Source: Lytechinus variegatus (Eukaryota; Echinodermata; Echinoidea; Temnopleuroida; Toxopneustidae). From it: a stretch of 64,000 nucleotides of DNA. Position 1 is the first letter of the stretch; every line of letters starts with the position of its first letter. Below are positions 1 through 11,470 of the stretch, in pieces. The stretch lies in the NCBI RefSeq assembly GCF_018143015.1, contig NC_054751.1, positions 27,696,783-27,760,782 on the forward strand, written 5' to 3'. Under the pieces are notes generated by a model. It had not been told where the DNA came from. It made no database searches and worked only from the letters and a program-made list of their open reading frames with translations. Both the position numbers and the translations under genes were made by a program.

Positions 1-370
1 GATATCAAAACAGGAGTAATTGTCGCAGGAGCAAATGTTGTGTCACCGGAACTTGTCTCCTAAAGAATTGAAAATATGGTAACTTTGCCATTATGTCAAC
101 TATCGTGGTGACAGGGCTCAGTGGCCCATCACAACTTAGGTTTCTATGGTAGTTGAAGTTATCATAGTTGCAAGTATTGACTTTATGTGACAGGCCCCAA
201 AGTTCAGCTATACAAGTACAAAAGAACAAAGAATGAGGTATATAAAAGCTGGACTTCGATTTAATTGAAATGATGAGTTTAAGATAAGCTCCTAAATGTT
301 AAATTCATTTTACAATGTTTTGGGGAGTGATAACTTTGACACTGTAGAATGAACATGTATTTACCCTCAT

Positions 371-596
371 TTCATTTTTCAGTCAGGAGGGTTCTTTTCC
401 TTTCATTTAGAAGCAAAATGCAAGGTACAAAGTAAGCTTCCCTGACTATTTTTCAGTCATGAAGCTCTTTTCATTTCATTTAGGAAGCTAAATGCAAGTT
501 ACAAAGCAAGCTTCCCTGACTATTTTTCAGTCATGAAGTTCTTTTCATTTCATTTAGGAAGCTAAATGCAAGTTACAAAGCAAGCTTCCCTGACTG
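371..596. repeat. 74-bp tandem repeat, three units
   Basis: Three head-to-tail units anchored on TTTTTCAGTCA at about 376, 450 and 524. Units 2 and 3 are nearly identical and unit 1 is more diverged. The array lies in the CCDC149 intron after exon 4. Confidence 0.85.
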
Positions 597-1178
597 TGAG
601 GGGTACCTCTCTTGAACAAGACATGCATGCTTGACCCAGTAGGGAAGGTTGAGAATGTTTGATCCTCGGGTAAGGGGGGGGGGGGGGTGGGGGAAGGGGC
701 CTGCATGCATGTTCAATTCTTGGGAACATGCATGATTGATACTGGAGGGAGGGGGAGCATTGAGATGCCATTGCAAGGATGTTCATGTCAAACTTTCTTT
801 GTTCGTGAATGGTAGTAATAAGACATTCTTGTGATTTATTGTAGCCAATCTTCTTGCTAAGCCAAGCTCTTATGGATATATCCTTTCCATATATTCCTGT
901 AAACAAAACCACTTTTCCTACATATGCAACTAGATCTCACAGGACCAAAGAAAATCAACAGAAGAAGATGCCCGACTACACACATAACATTTGTTTCCAG
1001 ATGCATTTTTGATCCGGTTCCATGACACTTCCCTCGGCGACAAATTCCACACACTAACTGAAAGCCCAACTTCAACCCTGGATTTAACACTACACCCTAT
1101 CCTAAACCTGATACTAAACCGAATATAAAACCCTTCTTGCAACCCTAACACTATAGAGTATAGAGGAAATAAAGCCTA

Positions 1179-1384
1179 GGGGTGTTTCACAAAGATTTAA
1201 GGATGACTTCAGACGCACTTAAATGCCTACATGATATGGAACGCGCGATCTTATTGATAGATACGCATTAGTGCGCGTCCTCATGAAACGATCTGACCAA
1301 TGCGGTCAAGCCTTTCATAATCTACGCAACTTGGTATTTAATTGCGACTCTAAGTCATACTTAAATCTTCGTGAAACACCCCCC
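1179..1384. mobile_element. MITE, TIR GGGGTGTTTCACAAAGATTT (copy 1)
   Basis: The left end GGGGTGTTTCACAAAGATTT is mirrored by a right end reading TTAAATCTTCGTGAAACACC. The inside includes GCGATCTTATTGATAGATAC and CTGACCAATGCGGTCA. A second copy with the same internal sequence is at 37061-37246, which proves a dispersed family. No ORF. Confidence 0.85.
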
Positions 1385-1489
1385 AGGAGCCATTGTCATT
1401 AGAGGCAAAATTTGTGCCACTGTTAGATCCTCAAGGTCTGAGAGGAGAGGAGGTGGGTATATTTGATCTTCCAGAGAACAAAATGTTAC

Positions 1490-1594
1490 CTTGATATCTC
1501 CCTCTGCTTCCGATAGCTTCTGGCGTAGATCTACCAACTCTAACTCGGCTTTGCGATTCTTTGCTCGGGATTCACACAGAATCTGCACGAGGGT
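1490..1594 (-). CDS. CCDC149: CCDC149 coding exon 4 (last one in the window)
   Basis: 35 codons from TLVQILCESRAKNRK to KLSEAEGDIK, between acceptor CATCCAG and donor GTAACA. It aligns without a gap to the 35-residue human segment starting NLAQLLRDSQDRNK. The next exon lies outside the window. Confidence 0.88.
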
Positions 1595-4500
1595 CTGGAT
1601 GGGAAATTAAAATAGCAAACAAAGGGTTCAGTCAGGAAACACACAGGGTGAAAAAAAAATGAATCAATTGAGACAAAAATACATACAGTATAATATCTTT
1701 TCAATAAAAATCTGAATCAGATGGATCATTAAGCCTTAAGGGAGTTTGCCATTCTTGAAAATATCTGAAATATAAGCTCCGCGGTTCAAAATGCATGTAT
1801 AATTTAAGCTGACCTCCAAAAGTGACCATCAGTCCATATGAATATTTTCCGCAGATTTAAGTTATGTTTACCTTCTGCAGTATTCTGCGGATTAATGCCA
1901 CAATCATATTTCCCTTAAGGCGCCACAGTGCATGTCGAAACAGTCAATTTTGCCATTTAAGTGTGGTACCGTTCATAAAAGAAATAGATAAAACTAGAGA
2001 TGCTCGGCGGGTCGCGGCCGAGCACATGTATCCCTCGAACCCACCGCGTCATTGCGATATGTAGAGCTCACACAGAAATTTGACAAATAAATACAATTAT
2101 AATGGCGACAATGACCCTGCCCACAATTTGCCTGTGGGTACCAAATTTGATGACAAGAATATGATGCAACAGGGTGACTCTGTTGGGGAATACAATTATA
2201 GAGTAATCTGGATATATCTTGCAAACCTAACCCTAAGACCCCCCACCAAAAATGATAACCATCTTTGCTTCACCTTCTAATATTGCTTCTGTGTGCCAAC
2301 TATTATGACAAACTGGAAAAAAAGCAGAAGTTACAAGTATTACCAAATTTTCCACAAAAATATTGTTACCATGGCAACCATGTCTTCACCCAATCCAAAA
2401 TCATTAGGCAGTTTTGCTTTACCATAATGGACCTTCATGACAAATTTGAAGATGATTGGAGAAGAAATGCAGCTGGTGTAGCACTCATAAGGACATTTTT
2501 GCTATTTCCTCAGAAAATCTTGTAACCATGGCAACCAAGTCTCTGCCCACACCAAAATCAATACAAGGCTTCGCTTAACCATAATGGACCTTCATGCCAC
2601 ATTTGAAGATGATCGGAGAAGAAATGCAGCTGGTAGAGCGCTCACAAGGACATCTCTGCTATTCCACAAAAACTCTTGTTACCATGTGGCAAAGATGTCT
2701 CTGCCCGCAGCAAAATCAACAGGCGGCTTTGCTTTACCATAATGGACCTTCATGCCAAATTTGAAGTTGATCGGGGAAGAAATGCAGCTGATAGAGCGCT
2801 CACAAGGAAATCTCTGCGGCGGCGGCGCGATGGCCAAATCCAAAGTATCCTCCAAACTCTGTTCGGGTGCTATGGGCGAAATGTAACTGCAGCACTACTT
2901 GGGTACAAATAATAGGATCCTGATGAAACTGACTATCATATGGTCTATCATTGGTTCATCTACTCACCACATGGTCGACTTTCATTTATTCTAATGCCAT
3001 TCCGTCTATTAACCAGTTGGTCCAATAGCCATTTAGTCTATATACCATTTGGTCTAATTAAACTAAAGTGTAAATTGTGCAAAATGAATGAAAAGAAAAT
3101 GGATATTAGACCAACTGGTTATTAGACGAAATGGTTATTAGACGAAGTGATGATTGGACTAAATGGTTGTTAGATAAAATGTTGATGGATCGAATGGCAT
3201 TAGACTAAATGAAGGTAGATCATGTGGTGAGAGGACGAGTTGCCAGTGGACGAACTGGCAATTAACCCTTTAAATTACCACATGTTATTGATATGGCATG
3301 CAGCTGTTAGCATGCAATATCAAATGCCAAGCTTGGCAAAGACAAATAAACCACTTAGATGATAAAGGTCACATATTTTAATGTCTACATGAACATATGT
3401 ATTGTAGAAGATTATAATAGTACATATTATGCAATGTTAAAGGGCTGTAATATTTCTTTTCCATAAATCAACATTTCAAAAAATTCAAGACAGGGCCCAT
3501 TTCATAAAGGTAGAGCGTCAAGTCCCAAAGCAGTGTCAAATTTTTACTTGCAGCGTCAAGTTTAATATTTGACACTGCAGCGCATTTCATAAAAAGTTGA
3601 TGCTCCAGTAGGAGCATCAACTTTTTACTGGAGCGTCAAGTATGGTTACTGGAGCGATGAGTTTACAAAGGTACAGAGGCATTACATAATCATAATAATC
3701 CCCCCAAAAAAATAAATTAAAATATTAGTTAAGAAAAATATATCACATAATCATTTATTCGTAATTTCATGAAGGTCAAATATACACAGCTAGAAACACA
3801 TAGATTGTTGACAAATCACAGTTAAGCAATGTTTAGCAACGTTTCCAATCCATAAAATCTCTTGATATTGGGCAAAATGAAGCAAAAAATAAGAGTTCAT
3901 TTGAATTTGGTGTGGTCAGCACGATGGCGCCCTTGTCACTTTTTATCATGTTAAACTGCAAAGATAGGTCATGTCTTCAGACAGCAGAGAGTGGCCATGT
4001 TTACATACTCAACCACTTAACTTTTAATATTAATCTGGGCTCAAAATTGTATTACATACCAACTAGAAAAAAAGCAGATATTTCATTTTGATTTGGCACA
4101 CACTCAAAATAAATGTTCATTAAAGCATATTTTATTTGGTATAAAATCCTCTATCTATGTCATTGTTTTAGGGCATACATATTCATACTATAATCTATTA
4201 ATGTCTTGTAATAGTATGTTTAAGGATTTACCAAACTCTAAAAAGTCATTGATAATCACAAAATATAATTATCAGGATAGTAATATAGAATGATTTTTTA
4301 AGTTCTTTAAAATCCAATTCCAAATCATTAATTACTTGTGACAAAATTTTGTTGACAGGATGTTATCTTCCTTAGATGGTGATTAATCAGCAATGTATGA
4401 TTTTGGCGCTAATTAATGACCTTCCAGGTTTGAAGCCCTAGGATTAGCACCATCGTTATCACTTGGGCTTCAAACCTGGGTGATAACCAATTGGCGCCAA

Positions 4501-7500
4501 AATCATCAGTTGCCGATAAGTCACTGTTTATTACGGAAGATGACAAGCTGTCATATAAACTGTAACAGGTTACAGGTAATTAACAACTTTGAAGTGTATG
4601 AAAGCACAATAAAATCAGGCTTTAATATGGGATTATTTCCAATTCATCTCATGCCAATTCGTCCAATTGCCAACTCATCTAATATCATTTGGTCTACCAT
4701 CAGTTCGTCCACTATCCACATGGTCTAATTGCCAATTCGTTAACTGATCATTTCATCTAATAACCAGTTGGTCCAATATCATTTAGTCAATTATTCCATA
4801 TTCCATTTGGTCTCATTGGTTTAAGTGTTAATTGTGCAAAATGAATGAAAATTAAATGGATATTAGAAAAACTGGCTATGAGATGAAATGGTGATTAGAT
4901 GAAGTGATGACTGGCCAAATTATTATTGGACCAAATGGATGTACGATGGAATGTTGATGGACAGAATGGTATTAGACTAAATGAAAGTAGACCATGTGGT
5001 GAGTGGACAAGTTGGCAGTAGGCGAATTAGCAATTTACCTTAATCAAATGTACCAAACTTTACAATACATAGAATCTGTGTGATCTTTTCAATACATTTC
5101 CAGGCAGGTAGCTATAGCTCTACAATATTTTAACTTCAAACAGGGTTGGCTGATGTGGGAAATACCAGTGGTAAATACGGGTAATTACAGCTGGATAATT
5201 TTTTAAGAAAATGGGAAATAGTTATAGAAATGCAGGCAAATACTACAAAATGTTACTTCTTGAATACTTTCAGGTATTGTCCTTGTGTTTCTCAACTATC
5301 AAGAATATTCTAGCATTTCCCTCTACCTCTCTGTACATCTGAAGCATTTACAAGTTTTTTTTCCCAGTATTTGCCACCCGGGTTGAAAATACCTAAATTT
5401 CCCGGGAAAATGCCAACCCTGCCTTCAAAACCATCTGCACAATAGGAAAAAATTACATCTCAAACAACTCTATCATCCATTGGTACTTACATGATTTCTC
5501 CGCTCAGCTAGTGGATCGCCATCATGTAGAGATAACCCAAGTGCCTAAAATGATGAATTATGAACATCAGAAATATCATCAATCAAAAGAAAGATACAAC
5601 AGAATTGTAAAATTTAAAGTAAACAAAATCTATTAACATTTGATAAAATTTTCAAACATGAATTGAACTAGTTCTGGTTTGTTCCATGAAAACATAAACA
5701 TTAAAATGGAATCCAGAGAAAAGTCTATACATGTATTTTCCCCATTTTAAAAGGACATTTACAGAAAGTTATATTTCTTCTTTAAGACATTGGATAATTT
5801 TCTAATATTCGATCCATGGTCTTGAAAAATAGACACTAAAGGGGGGAGGACATAGTCCATGAATGAATGAATAGTTCGGGTAAGCAACTTAACTTCCTTC
5901 AGTATGACATAGGCCTACATATTACTGAGAAAGTGTAACAAACTGCATGATGATCAAATACTTTCATTTTTTCAAGCTCTCTAACGAATCCATTTACACT
6001 TTAAATCAGAAGGCATTTCAAGAAAATGTAAGTCTTGACTAAATATCACATTAATTTCCCAGTAGTGTGTGGTACATGCCACATCACCGCATTGAGCATA
6101 TCATGCTCATGGAAAGCACAATCATTATTAAATGAGATTATGTGTTAATAATAACTTGCAATTGGTACTTACATGTACATTGAAAGCATCACTGACTGTT
6201 GGTCAAATTTAACTCTTATGAAACAATCCCCCCCCCTCCGATCTTTATTTTGAAAAAAAAAAAACTCCTTACCCTTTCTCTCTCCTCATATTTTTTCCTC
6301 TGTTCATGAAATTTTTCTCTTAGTTGTTCCGCCATGAGTTTATAAGCGTCTTTCTCTTGCCTCACGTTGTCAAGTTCCTTGGCAAGAACAAGAAGGGCAT
6401 CTGATTTGGCTTGGAGCTTTCTCTTACAAATGTTGAACTGCAAAAGAGACAAAGAATAATAGATGAGTCACCAGTGTACATGATGTATAAAAATAATGAT
6501 GACATGAAGCAAACATCTTCTAATTTGCTGTGCAAACCCTTCATTCAAGCGAAGTGGTCTGAATGTGGAGCCTAAATCCATGGCTGTGACTTATGCACAG
6601 AAGGTCCCACTTGTAGAAGTTGCATAGAATAGTGCTAGTCTTGTGCGAATACCCACTTGTTAGTCAAAGTTTCAATCTGGGTCTATTCCTGCAGACTATT
6701 CCCCATCATAGGGAATGCCAAAGATGCAATAAAGAAGTGATAAAATCACAACACAATTAACAGAAATAGGAATGAGAGTTACTTTTAAACAAAGTTTGTC
6801 TGAATAACCTTTTTTTAAGAATGTGAAAGAACCCAAAAAGTTATTTTATTTATTTCATAGGAATGGCATGAAATATTGTTATGATTGACCCACAAGAATT
6901 CTGAGAAGAAAGTAGGATAAAATAGATTAAGGAAGAAGACATAAGTACAAGGAAGGAAGGAAGCAAGGAAAATAACGAAATACCACAAATTATCAAAGAA
7001 AGATACATGTAGATCAAACAAAAAATGGAAGATGAAGAAGAACAAAAATTTAAGAGCCTTAAAAAAAAGAAAGAATGTAAAAAGAATGAATGAAAATGAA
7101 TTCATAAAAGAAAAGAACAATAAAAAAATAATGAATAGAGATAGAAAATAGATCAGTAAGAAATAGAAATTAAAAAATTCAATAGAGAAGCAATGAAAAT
7201 AAATAAAGAAGAAATAATCAAAAGAAACATTTCTAAAGAATGTAAGAAAATAAAATCGAAATAAGGAAATCTAAGACAAAAGAAAGTGCAATTTAAATGA
7301 AGAAAGAAATTCAATAAGTATTAAGTAAGAAAGAATAAGAGATGAAACAAAGATGAGTACAATCAATAGAAAAACAACAAAAAGAAAATAATAAAATGCA
7401 AGGAAATACTAACATTGCAAAACATAGTACAATAAAATCGAATTCGGTCTAGATCTACCCATCTAAAATGAAAATGTGTAGGCATTGATAGACTGTGGTA

Positions 7501-10274
7501 GACTAAGTCGAAGCAAAAAACTTAATTTCATGTCATTTTTAATTGGCCTCGTGATCTGAGCCGAGTCTGAGTGGGCATAATAACAAATTAGGCCAATAAA
7601 CAAATATATTTAACAAACATGGGTGAGGCCAAATAACGTTAAACTACGAAAAAATAAGTCTTACCTTAAATTACAGGCTGTTAATAATAGTTTACTTTAA
7701 TGAGTATGAATTGATTACACTGCCATATGTGTGTGATACGTGTGTGATGCTGCCTTGTTCTAAACTACACCCAGTTAGTATATGGTGCTAGGTACCGTAG
7801 GTTGTTCCCATAATCGATTGTGACACTGGATGGAATCTAACCAAAGTTACACCCAAACAAATATTGAAGAAAATCTAACGACGATCTTGGACTCGGGAGA
7901 ATCCCGCGACAGCCGTAATAACTGAGCTTGTAACCGATTTCGCAATCGGCAACCGATTCTATTCGATTTCACCACAATCGGCGATCACTTGCCGATCTTC
8001 GATCATGCCCCTTGAAGGAAAAAATCGAAAATAAAAAATCGGCGTAGATCTAGTAAAAGTGCGAGATCGTTCAGAACATATTTCAAGATTGTTTTTGAGG
8101 TGCTAGCTATTTAGAGGTCGCATTATTCAGGGAGAAAGACGCGGTATTATCTCTGACGATGGTTAAGAGGATAGATATCTTCTCTTCCAACTCATGGTGA
8201 TAGCGGATGCCGGCGTGAAAATTTTAAAGGTCGTATTACTGACGAAGATCACTGCGCTACTCTCTCATATCGTTTATGATATAAATCTTCTCTTCAACCT
8301 CGTGGTGATAGCGGACCCCGCCGTGAACTTTTAAAAGTCGTACTATCGACGGAGCTCATTGCGTTACTCTCTTACATCGTTTAGGATGATATACATTCTA
8401 TTTTCAACCTCGTGGTAATAGCGGACGCCGCCGTGAACTTTGAAAGGTCGTATTACCGACGGAGCTCACTGCGCTACTCTCTTACCCTCTTTATGATGCT
8501 AGACATCTTCTCTTCAACCTCGTGGTGATAGCGGACCCCGCCGTGAACTTTTAAAGATCGTGATAATGACGGAGCTCATTGCGCTACTCTCTTACATCGT
8601 TTATGATCATATAAATCTTCTCTTCAACCTCGTGGTGATAGCGGACGCCGCCGTGAACTTTTAAAAGTCGTACTATCGACGGAGCTCATTGCGTTACTCT
8701 CTTACATCGTTTAGGATGATATACATTCTATTTTCAACCTCGTGGTGATAGCGGACGCCGCCGTGAACTTTGAAAGGTCGTATTACCGACGGAGCTCACT
8801 GCGCTACTCTCTTACCCTCTTTATGATGCTAGACATCTTCTCTTCAACCTCGTGGTGATAGCGGACCCCGCCGTGAACTTTTAAAGATCGTGATAATGAC
8901 GGAGCTCATTGCGCTACTCTCTTACATCGTTTATGATCATATAAATCTTCTCTTCAACCTCGTGGTGATAGCGGACCCCGCCGTGAACTTTTAAAAGTCG
9001 TACTATCGACGGAGCTCATTGCGTTACTCTCTTACATCGTTTAGGATGATATACATTCTATTTTCAACCTCGTGGTGATAGCGGACGCCGCCGTGAACTT
9101 TTAAAGGTCGTACTATCGACGGAGCTCATTGCGTTACTCTCTTACATCGTTTAGGATGATATACATTCTATTTTCAACCTCGTGGTGATAGCGGACGCCG
9201 CCGTGAACTTTGAAAGGTCGTATTACCGACGGAGCTCACTGCGCTACTCTCTTACCCTCTTTATGATGCTAGACATCTTCTCTTCAACCTCGTGGTGATA
9301 GCAGTGAACTTTTAAAACTCGTACTATCGACGCCATCGACGGAGCTCATTGCGTTACTCTCTTACATCGTTTATGCTGATATACATCAACCTCAATGATA
9401 TATTTGTCTTTGCAACTTCGTCGGGAGATGCTTCTTTTATATTTCTTTTTAGATATCAAAAGTTCATTTCTCAAGATAGTAATAAATTGATTTGAAAACG
9501 CTAGCTACCCAAAACATTTTAATAACATATTTCAAATCATCGTGTGTGCTTGCGTCTTCTACTACATTTTAATTGCACTTGCGACTTTAAGATGATGCGT
9601 CGTACGAGATCAAGAGATCATTCCAATAATTCTAAATCGCTATCACCTAAAAATACTTATAAAAGATGTCCCGCCGATCGTTCATTAACCTGTGATCTAT
9701 GAGAAATATTTTCATTTTATTTTCCTTTGCGCCTTTGCTCGGAAGATGCGTCTTTCGTTTGTCTTTCTAATAAAAATCACTTTGTTTATTTTAAAGCAAT
9801 AACACCTCAAAACCCCTTTAAAACATGTTCCAAACGATCGCGCATGTTGTCGACTTCCATTCCAATGCATTCGTCTTTGTGACTTTGTCAGGAAGATGCG
9901 CGCGACCGCGAACAAAATTTTGATATATTCCTTTGTTTTTGAACATCGCCGATTCTATTTTCGATTCGATTTCGATCTTAGAAGCTTAACTGCCGATCCG
10001 ATTTTCGATCTTTTTTTTGATCCGATTTACAACATTAGACTAATAACTAATATTGACAACAAATTCTGTCTCATGTGGGACTGAAGAAATCTTGCACAGC
10101 TGTTTTGAAGTTGAACACGTCATTAGAAATTCACCCTCGTTTAAAATAATTTCATGAAAAGTTACTAGACCTCACCTCCCCACATAATTGTTGCCACTCT
10201 TGATGACTTCTCGTAGATGTATCTGGTCCATTTTTACGCCGTCTTCCACTATGCACATCACGAAATCCTGCCAT
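1490..10274 (-). CDS. CCDC149: CCDC149 homologue, 5' part (coding exons 1-4, continues beyond the left edge)
   Basis: Four coding exons on the minus strand join in phase 0 into 141 residues: 10274-10176, 6437-6273, 5544-5491 and 1594-1490. The product matches remembered human CCDC149: a short N-terminus with EWQ, then KRKLQAKSDALLVLAKELD (human KKKLQCKTEALLILSKELD), KLMAEQLREKF (KLMANQLRERH), a DGDP motif, and a 35-residue exon ending EGDIK that equals the human segment ending QGDNK in length. All junctions are GT-AG. Almost every residue after about 34 is predicted coiled coil. The family is conserved in animals but its molecular function is poorly known. The start at 10274 is the ATG in the only frame that runs through the exon 1 donor and matches the family. 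The remaining two thirds or more of the protein should lie before position 1; I found no further exon in 1-1489. Family assignment is confident; orthology rests on memory of the human protein. Confidence 0.87.
2361..2830. repeat. About 155-bp tandem repeat, three diverged units
   Basis: Units begin near 2364, 2519 and 2676 with TTGTTACCATGGCAACC or a variant. They share ATAATGGACCTTCATG and AGAAGAAATGCAGCTG. Short open frames run through units by chance of periodicity; there is no sign of a gene. Intron 3 of CCDC149. Confidence 0.75.
2927..3263. repeat. Palindromic 'TGGTCTAAT' repeat, copy 1
   Basis: The left half is built from short motifs such as TTGGTCCAATAGCCATTT and CATTTGGTCTAATT. The right half carries their reverse complements (GGATATTAGACCAACTGG, AGTGGACGAACTGG). 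The whole is therefore an imperfect hairpin of about 340 bases with a short centre (GTGCAAAATGAATG). Three more copies are at 4618-5041, 43655-44066 and 54762-55147. Confidence 0.85.
3591..3626. repeat. Perfect 16-bp hairpin
   Basis: AAAAAGTTGATGCTCC, a 4-base loop AGTA, then GGAGCATCAACTTTTT. It lies in a broader repetitive stretch (3496-3665) with several GAGCGTCAAGT motifs that looks like a degraded inverted-repeat element. Confidence 0.8.
4618..5041. repeat. Palindromic 'TGGTCTAAT' repeat, copy 2
   Basis: Same family as 2927-3263. The left end TTTCCAATTCATCTCATGCC is mirrored by a right end reading GGCGAATTAGCAATTTACC. The centre again has GTGCAAAATGAATG. Located in CCDC149 intron 3. Confidence 0.85.
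5491..5544 (-). CDS. CCDC149: CCDC149 coding exon 3
   Basis: 18 codons, ALGLSLHDGDPLAERRNH, between acceptor TTTTAG and donor GTAAGT. It corresponds to the human segment containing IDGDPSLPPEKR. Too short for simple ORF calling; supported by phase, splice signals and the DGDP match. Confidence 0.85.
6273..6437 (-). CDS. CCDC149: CCDC149 coding exon 2
   Basis: 55 codons from FNICKRKLQ to KKYEERER. The acceptor is TTTTGCAG and the donor GTAAGG, both in phase 0. This is the best-conserved segment against human CCDC149 and is strongly heptad-like. Confidence 0.9.
6800..7450. repeat. Purine-rich low-complexity tract
   Basis: About 650 bases dominated by A and G runs (GAAAGAAGAAATAA-like), including a GGAAGGAAGGAAG run near 6950. 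Open frames on the minus strand are phenylalanine-rich translations of this tract and are not genes. CCDC149 intron 1. Confidence 0.7.
7910..10035. mobile_element. Possible element carrying the satellite, with 'CGATC/CCGATT'-rich ends
   Basis: Sequence left of the array (7915-8060) is full of CCGATT, CGATC and TCGGC motifs. Sequence right of it (9935-10025) has the same motifs (CATCGCCGATTCTATTTTCG against AACCGATTCTATTCGATTTC on the left). GCTAGCT and ACATATTTCAA also occur on both sides. This could be an old composite element whose core is the array. Ends and target duplication could not be fixed. Confidence 0.35.
8131..9390. repeat. 110-bp satellite array with a three-monomer higher-order unit (330 bp)
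   Basis: GGAGCTCA recurs at 8351, 8461, 8571, 8681, 8791, 8901, 9011, 9121, 9231 and 9340, i.e. every 110 bases (109 at the end). Three monomer types are told apart by their centres: A (TTTAGGATGATATACATTCT), B (CCTCTTTATGATGCTAGACA), C (CGTTTATGATCATATAAATC). From 8351 the order is A-B-C-A-B-C-A-A-B-A(partial). All share CAACCTCGTGGTGATAGCGG. Monomers decay at both edges (8131-8350 and after 9280). Within CCDC149 intron 1. Confidence 0.93.
10176..10274 (-). CDS. CCDC149: CCDC149 coding exon 1
   Basis: 33 codons starting MAGFRDVHSGRRRKNGPD and ending SHQEWQQLCGE, followed by the donor GTGAGG. The ATG sits in a good context (purine at -3, G at +4). The EWQ...L..E ending resembles the human exon that precedes the KKKLQ segment. 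Another frame here also opens with ATG (MDQIHLREV) but ends out of phase with exon 2. Confidence 0.78.
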
Positions 10275-10380
10275 TTCTCTCGATTTCACGTAATTTTATT
10301 TTCCCCGATCACAACAACTAACTGAACATAGCACAGCATGCATGCCGTACCGTGAGTGCGTATACGTGATGGTGTCCTAT

Positions 10381-11240
10381 CTGCAGGAGCTGTTATTTTC
10401 GCGGGGGTTTTATTTTAGCGGATTTCGCGAATTGCCAATCGGCCGCGAATTTAACAACACGCGAAAATATTGACACATTTCTTAGTCAGTGCCAATGCCC
10501 CCAACAGCAAAGCTTTGCTATTGAAAACATCCTGTAAATTAAGAAAATTGAGATATGCACCTCTATATGTACAAAAAATAGGCTTAGCCAAAAGTACAGT
10601 TAGTGATTCAAAAAGTTAGCTAGAATTTCACTTTTTTAAATTTCTCAAACAAAATCAGGGCCTAAACTATTTTCTAACATTATTTTATCAATATTTATAC
10701 ACTCACTGTAATATTAAAATGTATTTTCCATGAAACAATTTGATTTTATTGTCATCTGATTGACTCTATACATACACACGTATTGGTAGCTATTTGCATA
10801 CTCATTAATATTCATAAGTCACATGACCAGAATTTTGAAGGTGAACATTCTGTTCACAAAATTCCACAATTTTGCACTTTTTACCAACTTTTTGAAAAAT
10901 GAATCGAACCAAACACAAATTCCAAAGATTGCTTAACCCTATAGATCCTGTGGCATGATGAATTTTTAGATCTAAAGGTTAAAAAAGTGATATTTAAGCC
11001 ACTTTTTCCACAATTTGTAACTGTTTTTACAGGGACATATTTATGTACAAAAGACATATCACCATGGGGACATTGAGGAGTGTAGATTTGCACATGAATT
11101 GCACTAGTTTTGCTTCTTTGAAATGCTGTGGAAATGTATCGTACATCTAATCTTCCGATCGCGAATTTAACAACCCGCGAAAATGTCGGGACCCCCGCGA
11201 TTCGCGAAAAATTCTGTACGCGAAAATAACAGCTTTTACA
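10381..11240. mobile_element. MITE-like element, TIR AGCTGTTATTTTCGCG
   Basis: AGCTGTTATTTTCGCG at 10388 is mirrored by CGCGAAAATAACAGCT ending at 11233. Inside each end is a further mirrored pair (TTTCGCGAATT and ATTCGCGAAAAA; GCGAATTTAACAAC occurs near both ends). No ORF. Its left end lies only about 110 bases upstream of the CCDC149 start codon, so it probably borders or overlaps the promoter. Confidence 0.8.
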
Positions 11241-11470
11241 GTACTACAGCATGATCCAGAGTAGTAAATAAATTATATTAATAACTCTGATTTGAAGGGA
11301 TGGTCCATGCTGGAGATATTTATATCTCAATAAATAGAGTAAGATTCACAGAGCAGAGCAAAATGCTGAAAATTTGAATAAAATTGGATAACAAATAACG
11401 AAGTTATTGAATTTTAAAGATTTGCATCATTCCAGTGAAACAGTTCTAGTTCAACTTCTAGGAATGCCTC

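Noticed and set aside
562..912. 116-codon minus-strand open frame with a proline run
   Set aside because: The proline run comes from a poly-C/G tract (670-685). No splice partner and no match to the CCDC149 continuation.
1..1489. Next CCDC149 exon
   Set aside because: I looked for the segment following EGDIK in all minus-strand frames and saw no match with an acceptor. It is probably outside the window.
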